Shown: piece after piece, positions 27,254 through 35,894 of the stretch | How positions within the stretch are numbered: position 1 is the first letter of the stretch | Layout: every line of letters begins with the position of its first letter | Position numbers and translations under genes: made by a program | Source: Spirochaetia bacterium UBA5763 | GTDB taxonomy: Bacteria > Spirochaetota > UBA4802 > UBA5550 | Assembly (NCBI GenBank): GCA_002418835.1 | Contig: DIEX01000027.1 | Coordinates: forward strand, 45,751-109,750 | DNA length: 64,000 nucleotides | Direction of reading: 5' to 3' | The notes under the pieces: model-generated | The model's database searches: none | What the model saw: the letters and a program-made list of their open reading frames with translations, nothing else | Told to the model about the DNA's origin: nothing

Positions 27254-29422
27254 TTAGCTCAAAAAAAGCATTTCCCAGTATTTAGGCATAGGCCAGAGTT
27301 CATCATCGGTTAATGCTTCAAGCTCATCAACCAGTTTTCTGACTTCATCCATTTTAGTTTTTACACTGCTGCAGTATACATCAGCCATGGCCTGTTCATC
27401 CTCAATTTTTTTTGCGGATTCGCATTTAGCCTTAAGCACTGCAATCTCTGTCTGAATTGTGCTGATCAGAGTGCTGACATTCAGCAGAAGTTCTTTCTGA
27501 GGTTTAAGTATATTTTCAGGGACAAGATCAATAATCTGATTTATTGATGAAGCTACATTTCCCTGGTAAATATAAGCTGCCGGAAGAACCTGTGACGTAA
27601 CTATATTACAGAACGCATTAGCTTCGATATCAATATTCTTCACATATTTTTCGAGATGTACGTGGTACCTTGACGCAAGCTCAACTTCAGATAGAACTTT
27701 ATACTTTTCAAAAAGCTTTTTAGCTTTATCAGTATTGTAAGCTTTCAGAGCTTCAGGTGCAGTTTTAAAATTCGGCAGACCTCTCTTCTCAGCTTCTTTA
27801 TGCCACTCCTCTGAATAATTATCCCCACCGAATATTACTGGCTTGATAGTTTTTATCTCGCCTTTTACTATTTCAAATATGGTTTTCCTGATATCAGATG
27901 TTCCTGCTGCTTCAATTTTATCTGTCAGTTCATCAATGCTTTCAGCAACAATGAGATTAAGCACAGTGGCCGGAAAAGATATTGATTGTGAAGAGCCCAC
28001 AGCTCTGAATTCAAATTTATTTCCTGTAAAAGCGAATGGCGACGTCCTGTTCCTGTCAGTATTATCTTTATTTAAAATAGGGAGCGATGAAAGACCGAGA
28101 TCTATTATTGCGGCATCAGTTGCCTTGAGGTTTTCACCTTTTTCTATCGACTCCAGTATGGATGCAAGCTGATCACCGAGGAATACGGAAATAATTGCAG
28201 GGGGCGCCTCATTGGCTCCAAGCCTGTGATCATTACCGCTATGGGCAACTGTTGCTCTCAGTATATCACTATGCCTGTGTACTGCCTTAAGCACTGCTAC
28301 AAGAAATATTAGGAACTGAATATTCTCAGTGGGGGTTTTCCCCGGATTAAGAAGGTTAATGCCGTCATCGGTTCCGATTGACCAGTTCAGGTGCTTACCT
28401 GAGCCATTAATCCCCGCGAAAGGTTTTTCATGAATAAGAGCCGCGAGGTTATGCCTTGCAGCAACACTCTTCAATGTATCCATCAGGAGCTGGTTATGGT
28501 CAATTGCCAGGTTTGCCTCTTCAAATATCGGGGCAATCTCAAACTGGCTCGGTGCAACTTCGTTGTGGCGGGTCTTTGCCGGTATCCCGAGTTTGAAAAG
28601 CTCCTCATCAAATTCATGCATAAATGACTGGATTCTTTCTTTTATACTTCCGAAATACTGGTCTTCAAGTTCCTGCCCTTTTGCCGGAGCTGCTCCCAGC
28701 AGTGTTCTCCCCGTAAGTACAAGATCCTGCCTCTGTAAATAGTAATCCATATCTATACAGAAGTATTCCTGTTCAGGGCCGCAGTTTGCATGAACTTTTT
28801 TGGATGTGGTATTGCCTATGATTTTAAGAAGTCTCATGGCGCTGTTATTTACAGCCCTTACTGAACGAAGAAGAGGAGTCTTCTTGTCAAGAGCTTCCCC
28901 TGTATATGAAATAAAAGCTGAAGGTATACAGAGTGTTATGCCAAGACCATTTTTCCTGAGAAACGCCGGGCTGGACATGTCCCATGCTGTATATCCCCTT
29001 GCCTCGAATGTAGCCCTTATGCCGCCACTTGGGAAACTGGAAGCATCAGGTTCACCCTGCACAAGCTGGGACCCGGAAAATCTTTCCATTACTTCGTAAG
29101 CTGATGTAAATTCTATAAACGCATCATGCTTCTCAGCTGTAGCGCCTGTGAGAGGCTGGAACCAGTGAGCGAAGTGAGTGGCTCCGTTATCGATTGCCCA
29201 CTCTTTCATGGCATGAGCAACTACATTTGCTGTTTCAAGATCAAGTTTGCTGTTTTCCTCTATGCATGAAATTAATTTCAGGTAAACTGTACGCGGCAGT
29301 TTGGCCTGCATAACTGTCTTATTAAAAGTATATTCTCCGAAAAAAGTAGAGACTGGTTTTCTTACCCTGGCCTCCCCGGAAACCGCTTTAGACTGTAAAG
29401 CCGGACTGTAATTTGTTCTCAT
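27254..29422 (-). CDS. glnN: Glutamine synthetase, type III
   Basis: GS type III makes glutamine from glutamate and ammonia with ATP and is distinct in sequence and size from GlnA. The 722-residue length fits GSIII. Visible landmarks are the N-terminal GEYTFNKTVMQ, FEARGYTAWDMSSPAFL, NCGPEQEYFCIDMDYY (catalytic Glu), TRHNEVAPSQFEIAPIFEEA (the GSIII signature), the GSGKHLNWSIG loop and NDHRLGANEAPPAIISVFLG. It is a single gene with a long upstream gap holding palindromes, suggesting regulated expression; no PII gene or nitrogen regulator is visible beside it. Confidence 0.97.
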   Translation of the reverse strand: MRTNYSPALQSKAVSGEARVRKPVSTFFGEYTFNKTVMQAKLPRTVYLKLISCIEENSKLDLETANVVAHAMKEWAIDNGATHFAHWFQPLTGATAEKHDAFIEFTSAYEVMERFSGSQLVQGEPDASSFPSGGIRATFEARGYTAWDMSSPAFLRKNGLGITLCIPSAFISYTGEALDKKTPLLRSVRAVNNSAMRLLKIIGNTTSKKVHANCGPEQEYFCIDMDYYLQRQDLVLTGRTLLGAAPAKGQELEDQYFGSIKERIQSFMHEFDEELFKLGIPAKTRHNEVAPSQFEIAPIFEEANLAIDHNQLLMDTLKSVAARHNLAALIHEKPFAGINGSGKHLNWSIGTDDGINLLNPGKTPTENIQFLIFLVAVLKAVHRHSDILRATVAHSGNDHRLGANEAPPAIISVFLGDQLASILESIEKGENLKATDAAIIDLGLSSLPILNKDNTDRNRTSPFAFTGNKFEFRAVGSSQSISFPATVLNLIVAESIDELTDKIEAAGTSDIRKTIFEIVKGEIKTIKPVIFGGDNYSEEWHKEAEKRGLPNFKTAPEALKAYNTDKAKKLFEKYKVLSEVELASRYHVHLEKYVKNIDIEANAFCNIVTSQVLPAAYIYQGNVASSINQIIDLVPENILKPQKELLLNVSTLISTIQTEIAVLKAKCESAKKIEDEQAMADVYCSSVKTKMDEVRKLVDELEALTDDELWPMPKYWEMLFLS

Positions 29423-29926
29423 ATATTTTACCCCTCTTTTTTTAAGAAATTTCTTTTATTATGAAGCCGATATAGCCATATGATTGTAAGATACTGCTCT
29501 GTCAAATCAATGTTAACCGGTTAAACAATAATTAACAAGGCTGTAACAAAATATTATCCATTAAGATTATAACGCCTTGTTTAAAAAATATAACAGTTGT
29601 TATTAACAAATTCTTCAAGCAGAAAAACTATGATAATATTACAGCTATGTTAAAAATAATTCAGTGCGGAGATTATGCTTATTAACTGTAACCGGATTGT
29701 AGCTCGAATAGTATCAGACCTCAATTATATCATGCGGCTGCCGCATGTAATTTTACTATTTCCTGTTATGAATATTAAATCAATGTTAAATATTTTTAAT
29801 TGACCTCAAATGTATTTATCTTCTTACATATACATAAAGTATGTCACAACCGTACGAAAGTAACATCAAGAATAAAAATTATTTTCAACAAGATTTATAT
29901 GATAGTTATAAACAGAGGCAATAATT
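29423..29926. promoter_or_regulatory. Long divergent gap upstream of glnN and the PLP decarboxylase
   Basis: I see no convincing gene here. The gap holds a 12-bp palindrome TTAACCGGTTAA (29513-29524), a 17-bp dyad with arms CATGCGGC and GCCGCATG around a single T (29731-29747), and two copies of AAATCAATGTTAA (29504-29516 and 29777-29789). An ORF of 42 codons (29675-29803) has a weak ribosome-binding site and no recognisable content. The repeats suggest binding sites for a regulator of one or both genes, probably nitrogen control, but nothing proves it. Confidence 0.4.
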
Positions 29927-31525
29927 ATGAAAAAGGAACTCCTTGCGGGAATCGTTGATAATTTTTTTAACTGTTCCAGACCTGAAATTCAGCAGATTAT
30001 AAATGAGCTGATTAATACGCTTAAAGCCGAGGAACAGATTTCCGTAACTGAATTAATGTCGCGAAATTATGACACCGCACAATCCAATCCTGAAATACAT
30101 TATATTCCGGGAAATCTGAAAGACGCCAGGGATGCCATTTTCCCATTCTTCTGGGGAACAGACGGCTGGTATTCAAAACTTCACCTGGAGAATGTCAAGG
30201 GGCCCGCAAATTACGCGTCGCTGATAGGTTCAATCGCGTGTCTTTTAAAAAATCCGAACCTTTGCGTTGACACATACAGCCAGAGATCAAACGAACTGGA
30301 ACTGAAAGCAATCACGGCTCTTGCAAATCTTGTATTTTACCACACAGAAAATCCTTGGGGGATATTCACCATGGGCGGCACAATATCCAATCTCTATGGA
30401 GGGAAGATCGGGATTGAAAAAGTCCACCCCGGTGCGATGAAACAGGGTCTAAAAGGGGTCAACCTTGCCGGTATAGTTTCAGAAGCGGCCCACTACTCAA
30501 ATGAAACCCTGGCAGGATGGCTGGGGCTTGGGACAGAGAACCTGCATTCGATTCCTACGGACGACTCATGCAGCATGGATCTTGAACTGCTGGAGGAAAA
30601 AATCGAAATTCTTTACAATCAGAATATAACAATCGCATTTGTTATAGCAACTTTCGGCAGCACCGACGCATTCGGAATTGACGATATCAGTTCAATACGC
30701 CGGATCATTGATGAGAAAAGCCGGAAGTACAATAAACCGGTTCCCCAGCTTCATGTTGACGCAGCAGCGGGATGGTCACTATGTTTTCTTAACGAATATA
30801 ATCTTGAAGATAATGAGTTCGGATTAAGTTCAGAAGTAATTTCAGTAATTGAAAAGCTGAGAAAATATTCACTGGGAATCAGATATGCAGATTCCATTAC
30901 TCTCGATTTTCATAAAATGGGCTGGGGGCATTATCCCGCAAGCGCATTTATCGTTTACAACCGGGATGATCTCAAGTACCTCTTCAGGAGCATGGAGCAG
31001 GTGCCCTATTTTTCAGAAGCTGATTACAGGCATGATCCTGCTCTCTTCACTCTTGAAACATCAAGGCCTGGCATAGGCCCTTACTCTGTTATGGCAAGTC
31101 TCAACGGAATAGGCCTGAAGGGATACCAGATACTGGTGGCTCATTCACTGGAGATGACAGCCCTGCTCCGCAAGAAACTGAATTCTCTCGAATACTGCCG
31201 TGTTTTAAACCAGCACTGTATGGGCCCCAGTATTGTATGGTGGGTACTGCCGAAAGGTAGAAACGCATCACAAATCTATGATAGAATAATTAGCGGAGAG
31301 CTGAATGAAAAAGAGTATTCACGCTATTTCAATGAGATTCACCGGCTTTTCGAAAAAAGAAAAAACTCATGCAATCCGGAAATTGATGCCAGTCTGAGTT
31401 TTACAACATCAATGGGTTATAATCCCAATGGCATATCAATGCCGGGGTGGAAAGCTGTGTTCTTTAATCCGAAGACTGACGAAAGTGTTATACGGCAGAT
31501 TGTAAAAAGCATTGAGGAGCTGTGA
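29927..31525 (+). CDS. PLP-dependent decarboxylase, group II-like
   Basis: The 532-residue protein has the fold and motifs of group II amino acid decarboxylases: FTMGGTISNLYG, LHVDAAAGWSLCFLNEYN (Asp that holds the PLP ring), and TLDFHKMGWGHYPASAFIV with PLP lysine Lys330. Members act on aspartate, glutamate, tyrosine or tryptophan; the substrate cannot be fixed by eye. AGAGG lies 9 nt before the ATG. It is a lone gene followed by a convergent GntR regulator 22 nt on. Confidence 0.85.
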   Translation: MKKELLAGIVDNFFNCSRPEIQQIINELINTLKAEEQISVTELMSRNYDTAQSNPEIHYIPGNLKDARDAIFPFFWGTDGWYSKLHLENVKGPANYASLIGSIACLLKNPNLCVDTYSQRSNELELKAITALANLVFYHTENPWGIFTMGGTISNLYGGKIGIEKVHPGAMKQGLKGVNLAGIVSEAAHYSNETLAGWLGLGTENLHSIPTDDSCSMDLELLEEKIEILYNQNITIAFVIATFGSTDAFGIDDISSIRRIIDEKSRKYNKPVPQLHVDAAAGWSLCFLNEYNLEDNEFGLSSEVISVIEKLRKYSLGIRYADSITLDFHKMGWGHYPASAFIVYNRDDLKYLFRSMEQVPYFSEADYRHDPALFTLETSRPGIGPYSVMASLNGIGLKGYQILVAHSLEMTALLRKKLNSLEYCRVLNQHCMGPSIVWWVLPKGRNASQIYDRIISGELNEKEYSRYFNEIHRLFEKRKNSCNPEIDASLSFTTSMGYNPNGISMPGWKAVFFNPKTDESVIRQIVKSIEEL

Positions 31526-31547
31526 CTTATTACACAGCCCCGCCATA

Positions 31548-32219
31548 TTAAAATTTGAGGGTACCGCTTCTGAAAAACTCCAGGGCCACCCTCTTTTCAC
31601 TTTCAGTTCCCATCCGGTTATTCATCTCCGCAGCCTCTGCATCTCTGGCCTTGATCCTCTCTGCCGCATTTTTTATATATGAGTAAACTGAAGACAAACC
31701 TTCAATGTCACGTTTCATAAGTGACATATATTCAATACGCCTTATACTGGGAACAAGATCAAGGATCATCTCTTCGAGTATCGGGTCATAGGCACATTTA
31801 AGACAGTAAAGACCCCACTCAAAGTAGGCATTATTAAACTTAAATACATCCCTCGCATGGTAGTATTTATCCATATCGTTAAACAGCGCCAGTATGTTTT
31901 CCACGTCAGTTTCCGTAGCATTTTTAACAGTCTTTCTTGTTGCAAGGCCAACAAGCTCCTGAAAAATATCAAACATTGATTCAATGAAATCCTCTGTTAT
32001 CTCTGAAACGAATGTGCCGTGCCTGGCTACAAGCCGGACCAGTTTTCTCTTCTCCAGGATACGTAAAGCCTCCCTCACAGGGCTCTGGCTGACTCCAAGC
32101 TCCTCCGCAACTTTTGTCTCAACAATCCTCTCACCGGGACGGTATTCCAGCCTGGTAATTTTATCGCCCAGATGATTTGCAATCTGCTCGGACAGAGTTG
32201 TTGATGGAAAAAATTTCAT
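31548..32219 (-). CDS. GntR-family regulator, FadR/FCD type
   Basis: The 223-residue protein has an N-terminal winged helix with VSQSPVREALRILEKRKLVR and the wing ARHGTFVSEI, then an all-helical FCD ligand domain (about residues 80-215) with Asp and His residues suited to binding a metal and an organic acid. GntR regulators of this kind usually control catabolic genes next to them. The convergent decarboxylase and the downstream homocysteine methyltransferase are the nearest candidates, but no operator was matched to it. Confidence 0.9.
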   Translation of the reverse strand: MKFFPSTTLSEQIANHLGDKITRLEYRPGERIVETKVAEELGVSQSPVREALRILEKRKLVRLVARHGTFVSEITEDFIESMFDIFQELVGLATRKTVKNATETDVENILALFNDMDKYYHARDVFKFNNAYFEWGLYCLKCAYDPILEEMILDLVPSIRRIEYMSLMKRDIEGLSSVYSYIKNAAERIKARDAEAAEMNNRMGTESEKRVALEFFRSGTLKF

Positions 32220-32422
32220 AAAATGCCGCCATTTATCAGATAGAGTGAATCCAGATGGAGAGTTTTTTGTGCCTTTTTATTAATAAAGGGCTCCATGATT
32301 GCGAACTTTCAAATCCGGCTGTTCATTACTAAAAGAATATTTCCATAAGCCGGATAATGTCAAGAACAACTTTAAATGCCGGAGGTGTCCATTCCCGCCG
32401 GATAGTGAATTCATCCCGGCCC

Positions 32423-33367
32423 TTATTCTTTTATCAATCCTGTTCTGTATGTACTTATCCTGCGGATATCCTCCGGCCCTGTGCGGCAGCACCCGCCGAT
32501 AATGCGTGCTCCAAGACTGTACCACTCTTTTGTCAGAAGGGCAAAATCCGCTTTACTGCTTTCATCAGTCCAGCATGTACATCCTATGTCGAAACGCTCT
32601 CCTGAATTCGGATAAACAACAAGGGGCTGCTTTGCAAATGAATTCACTTCACCAAGCAGCGGGCTTATATATTCCGGCCTCGAACAATTAATCCCTATCC
32701 CTGCGAGATTTCTTTTACCGTTCAACTCTCTTACACAATCAGAGAAAAGCTCTCCATGGCTTATATGCTTCTCATCAGAGGCGGTAAAAACAATCCAGTA
32801 ATGAATATCAGGATACTGCTGCATCAATTCTGAAACCGCAACACCTTCATCAACATTGGGAAAAGTTTCAAAGGCGATAAAATCTGAACCTGCTTCCGCA
32901 AGTATATCCACCCTTTCGCGATGAAAATCTTTATACTCCTTTAATGAAAGCTTATAATTACCGCTGTACTCAGAACCGTCAGCAAGAAACGCGCCATAAC
33001 ATCCGGCAGATGAAGCTACAAAAGGTGCGGGCCTTGCCGTATCTGCGAAACGCTCAATATACTGCTCAACTGCATCTTCCGCAAGTTTAACCGAGAGCTT
33101 AATCAGCCGTACTGCTTCACTTTCTGAATAACCGGCAGAGACAAAACCTTTTACCGTAGCCTGGTATGAAGAGGTAATTATACAGTCCGCTCCAGCCTCA
33201 AGATAAGAGCGGTGAACATTCAAAATAGCTTCCGGTTTTTCAGCGAGAATCTTTGCCGACCACAGCCTGTCCTTAAGATTGTGGCCGGCCTTTTCAAGCT
33301 CTGTAGCAAGCCCGCCGTCAAGGACTATAAACGGGAACTCATTAAGTATTCTCTCAATATGATTCAT
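32423..33367 (-). CDS. mmuM: Homocysteine S-methyltransferase
   Basis: MmuM makes methionine from homocysteine using S-methylmethionine or SAM as methyl donor. The 314-residue protein has the N-terminal IVLDGGLATELEKAGHNL, TSSYQATVKGF, GINCSRPEY (first zinc Cys) and the closing GGCCRTGPEDIRRIS (other zinc Cys pair). The family form here is usually GGCCGTTPxH; Gly-Thr-Thr and His are replaced by Arg-Thr-Gly and Asp. It is a single gene and ties to metK by pathway only. Confidence 0.92.
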   Translation of the reverse strand: MNHIERILNEFPFIVLDGGLATELEKAGHNLKDRLWSAKILAEKPEAILNVHRSYLEAGADCIITSSYQATVKGFVSAGYSESEAVRLIKLSVKLAEDAVEQYIERFADTARPAPFVASSAGCYGAFLADGSEYSGNYKLSLKEYKDFHRERVDILAEAGSDFIAFETFPNVDEGVAVSELMQQYPDIHYWIVFTASDEKHISHGELFSDCVRELNGKRNLAGIGINCSRPEYISPLLGEVNSFAKQPLVVYPNSGERFDIGCTCWTDESSKADFALLTKEWYSLGARIIGGCCRTGPEDIRRISTYRTGLIKE

Positions 33368-33464
33368 TTCATTATCCTGCTGTGCGCCTCACCTTATAAT
33401 TTAATCTATAACCCGGTCTGCATCAAGTAATTTTAAACAGTGCGTGATGCTAAATACACAGATA

Positions 33465-33493
33465 GAAATACCCGCAATTAATACGGGTATTTC
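33465..33493 (-). terminator. Terminator after the disulfide oxidoreductase
   Basis: GAAATACCCG and CGGGTATTTC form a perfect 10-bp stem with a 9-nt loop, starting 24 nt beyond the oxidoreductase stop codon. On the minus strand the stem itself ends in TATTTC followed by TATC. Confidence 0.8.
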
Positions 33494-33516
33494 CTGTCCG
33501 GCTTAGTTTCTGAAGA

Positions 33517-34926
33517 TTATATCAGCATTTTAACAATTTTCTGCAGCAGGGTAGATCCCATCTTCCCCATCATCCATATCTCAGCAATCCTTTTGTTAAG
33601 GAGAGATATCGTCGGGAATGAATGCTGTGTCATCATAATCTTAGTAAGGCCGATGCCGTGCTGTATAGCTAAAATCCACTCATGAATAAGCTCACTGGCT
33701 GACTCACCAACGATTGTGGCACCCAGCACCTTTCCTCTGTTAGTAGCAATCACCTTGACAAATCCTTCAGGCACACCGTCAGCTATTGTCCGTCCATAAT
33801 CTTCATATTTCTCTTTAATCACTGTAAACTTAATCCCCTTTGTTCTTGCCTCCTCTTCGCTGAGTCCGGCATGAGCGAACTCAGGCTTGGTGAATACAGA
33901 CCATGGAACAATGTACTTATCCCATCTCATTTTAAACGGCAGCGGATTAAGAGCATTCATAAGAGCCAGCATCCCCTGGTGCATTGCCGCATGGGAATAG
34001 AGAGCAATACCGTTAATGTCACCCACAGCAAAAATATTTTTAATATTAGTCCTGAGGTATTTATCAACGAATATCTTCTTCGCGTCATATTTTATCCCCG
34101 CTTTATCAAGTTTAAGCGGTTCAAGAACAGGCTTTCTCCCTGTGGCCACAAGGAGCTTGTCTGAAGCAATAACTCCCCTGTCTGTATAAACTTTTATAGT
34201 TTTACCCTTCTTTTCAATTTTCTGAATAGAGGTACTGTTGTACACAGTGATCCCCTCTGATTCAAATCTTTCCTGAAGAACAGCGGCTGCTTCTTCATCA
34301 CCGAGAGGGATAAGATGTTTCTCGTTATGAACAATAGTAACCTTTGCCCCTAGGCGAGAGAAAGCCTGGGCCATTTCTGATCCGATAGCACCACCTCCGA
34401 TGATGGTCATCTTTTTCGGAATCTCATTCTCATTGAACATATTCACATTGGTAAGATACGACACATCCTCAATCCCCGGGATTGCCGGTATGAATGGTTC
34501 AGTTCCTGTTGCAATGAATATCTTCTTCGCTTTAATAAGTCTTTCCCCGACGCGTACAGTCTCTTTATCTACAAACTCAGCCATACCCTCCCCTTTGATA
34601 AGATCAACTTTATCAAACATCTTTGAAGTTTTAGGGCCGCTTATATATTCAATTTTCTCTCTGACTTTTTTCAGAGAACTCTGAACAACAGATTTTCCGC
34701 CCGGTTTTATCCCGTATTTCATCAGGTTTTCAGCAATACTCCTTGCCTCACCAGCTTTTAAAAGCGCCTTGCTGGGAATACACCCCACATTAAGACACTC
34801 CCCACCTACTTTATTGTGTTCCACCGCAGCCACTTTAAGACCCATTGCACTGCTCATTGCAGAAACTGCCATCCCTGCCGGGCCCATTCCTATTACAAGT
34901 ACATCATAAATATCATTATTTATCAT
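33517..34926 (-). CDS. FAD-dependent disulfide oxidoreductase (Lpd/MerA-like)
   Basis: The 469-residue flavoprotein has the FAD motif GMGPAGMAVSAM, the redox-active disulfide GGECLNVGCIPSKALL, the second dinucleotide motif IGGGAIGSEMAQAFSRLGA (NAD(P)H), and FAVGDINGIALYSHAAMHQG. It is related to dihydrolipoamide dehydrogenase and mercuric reductase. The C-terminal active-site motif HxxPTxSE appears as QHSFPTISLL, so the Glu partner of the His is lost and a true lipoamide dehydrogenase role is unlikely. AAGGGG lies before the ATG, and TTGACA with TATTTA stands about 50 nt upstream. It diverges from the glutaredoxin-like/FTR pair. Confidence 0.85.
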   Translation of the reverse strand: MINNDIYDVLVIGMGPAGMAVSAMSSAMGLKVAAVEHNKVGGECLNVGCIPSKALLKAGEARSIAENLMKYGIKPGGKSVVQSSLKKVREKIEYISGPKTSKMFDKVDLIKGEGMAEFVDKETVRVGERLIKAKKIFIATGTEPFIPAIPGIEDVSYLTNVNMFNENEIPKKMTIIGGGAIGSEMAQAFSRLGAKVTIVHNEKHLIPLGDEEAAAVLQERFESEGITVYNSTSIQKIEKKGKTIKVYTDRGVIASDKLLVATGRKPVLEPLKLDKAGIKYDAKKIFVDKYLRTNIKNIFAVGDINGIALYSHAAMHQGMLALMNALNPLPFKMRWDKYIVPWSVFTKPEFAHAGLSEEEARTKGIKFTVIKEKYEDYGRTIADGVPEGFVKVIATNRGKVLGATIVGESASELIHEWILAIQHGIGLTKIMMTQHSFPTISLLNKRIAEIWMMGKMGSTLLQKIVKMLI

Positions 34927-35026
34927 AGCACACCCCTTATTAAACTTTAGAATTTAATTAAATATTAAATAATATACAAAAATGTCAAGCTCTATGTTAA
35001 AAAATAATAAAAAAAATGCCGTTTTT

Positions 35027-35059
35027 AAAAAAATTTCCTGAAGCTTTTGCCTCAGGAAA
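35027..35059 (-). terminator. Orphan minus-strand terminator
   Basis: Read on the minus strand, TTTCCTGA and TCAGGAAA form an 8-bp stem with a 10-nt loop, followed by seven T residues. No gene on the minus strand ends in front of it; the next gene upstream on that strand would have to be a short RNA from the 35060-35220 gap. Confidence 0.65.
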
Positions 35060-35223
35060 CAGGAGAGTACAATGAAAAAGTTTAGTCTATAAATGTTTAT
35101 GAGAGCAGAAAAATACAAAGTTACAAAAATATGCATCCTCCGGAAGTTATTAAGTCTTTTAGTTGCAGAAATTTTATGGTTATGCTATTTTAGTATATAT
35201 TATAATAATTAAAAGGTAAAATC

Positions 35224-35523
35224 ATGGATAATATTAACTTTATACAGGAAACAGGGGAGAGAAATTTCGGGGAGATAAAGATCTATGCGCTTTCAACTTG
35301 CGCTTTCTGCAAAAAAGCCCTGAAATACCTGAGGGAGAACTCTATCACCTTCATGTATATATATGTTGATGATATGGCCCCTGATGATAAGCAGGCTCTG
35401 AAAGATAAATTAAGAGAAGCGTACAAAAAAGATGTGGGCTTCCCGTTCATGGTAATAAACGAAGACCGGGTGATTATCGGGTTTAAAGAGGATGAGTATA
35501 AAACTCTATTTCCGGGGGATTGA
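35224..35523 (+). CDS. Glutaredoxin-like protein
   Basis: The 99-residue protein has a thioredoxin fold with the active site CAFCKKALKYLREN (a CXXC pair at residues 22-25) and VGFPFMVI (cis-proline) near residue 80. Such proteins transfer electrons between thiols. The neighbour 3 nt downstream is a ferredoxin-thioredoxin reductase catalytic subunit, which normally reduces a thioredoxin-like protein, so this is its likely partner. Confidence 0.85.
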   Translation: MDNINFIQETGERNFGEIKIYALSTCAFCKKALKYLRENSITFMYIYVDDMAPDDKQALKDKLREAYKKDVGFPFMVINEDRVIIGFKEDEYKTLFPGD

Positions 35524-35526
35524 TAT

Positions 35527-35853
35527 ATGGCTGAAAAAAATTTTGAAAATACCCGTCTTTTTGTATCGATGGTGGCGCAAAAACAAGGGTGGGAGCTTAA
35601 CAGGGATGAAGAGCACCTGGAAATAATAATCAGCGGCCTTATGAAAAATTATAACCGTTACGGTTATTTTGCATGCCCCTGCCGGGATGCATCAGGAGTC
35701 AAAGAAAGAGACAGCGATATAATCTGTCCCTGTGATTACTGCCTCCCGGATCAGGAGGAGTTCGGTCACTGCTACTGCGGATTGTATCTTACAAAAGATT
35801 TTTTTAAATCCGGGAGTGAGCCCCAGTCAATTCCGGAACGGAGAAAGTCATAG
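35527..35853 (+). CDS. Ferredoxin-thioredoxin reductase catalytic subunit-like
   Basis: FTR passes electrons from ferredoxin to a thioredoxin through a [4Fe-4S] cluster and a disulfide. The 108-residue protein shows the conserved cysteine pattern: FACPCRDASG, CPCDYC and GHCYCGL. Stand-alone FTR catalytic subunits occur in many anaerobes. It pairs with the glutaredoxin-like gene 3 nt upstream and the operon diverges from a flavin disulfide oxidoreductase. Confidence 0.88.
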   Translation: MAEKNFENTRLFVSMVAQKQGWELNRDEEHLEIIISGLMKNYNRYGYFACPCRDASGVKERDSDIICPCDYCLPDQEEFGHCYCGLYLTKDFFKSGSEPQSIPERRKS

Positions 35854-35855
35854 CA

Positions 35856-35887
35856 TTTCAGCAATGGGTTGCATCCCATTGCTGAAA
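35856..35887. terminator. Bidirectional terminator after the FTR gene
   Basis: TTTCAGCAATGGG and CCCATTGCTGAAA form a perfect 13-bp stem with a 6-nt loop, starting 3 nt after the stop codon. It separates two convergent genes and can serve both. Confidence 0.85.
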
Positions 35888-35894
35888 AACAGCA

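Noticed and set aside
29675..29803. 42-codon ORF between glnN and the PLP decarboxylase
   Set aside because: Although GGAG precedes the ATG, the product has no recognisable content and it spans a palindrome; chance is more likely.
34954..35136. 60-codon minus-strand ORF upstream of the oxidoreductase
   Set aside because: Its GGAGG touches the ATG directly with no spacing, the peptide is a Phe/Leu-rich translation of an AT-rich gap, and a terminator and a promoter fall within it.
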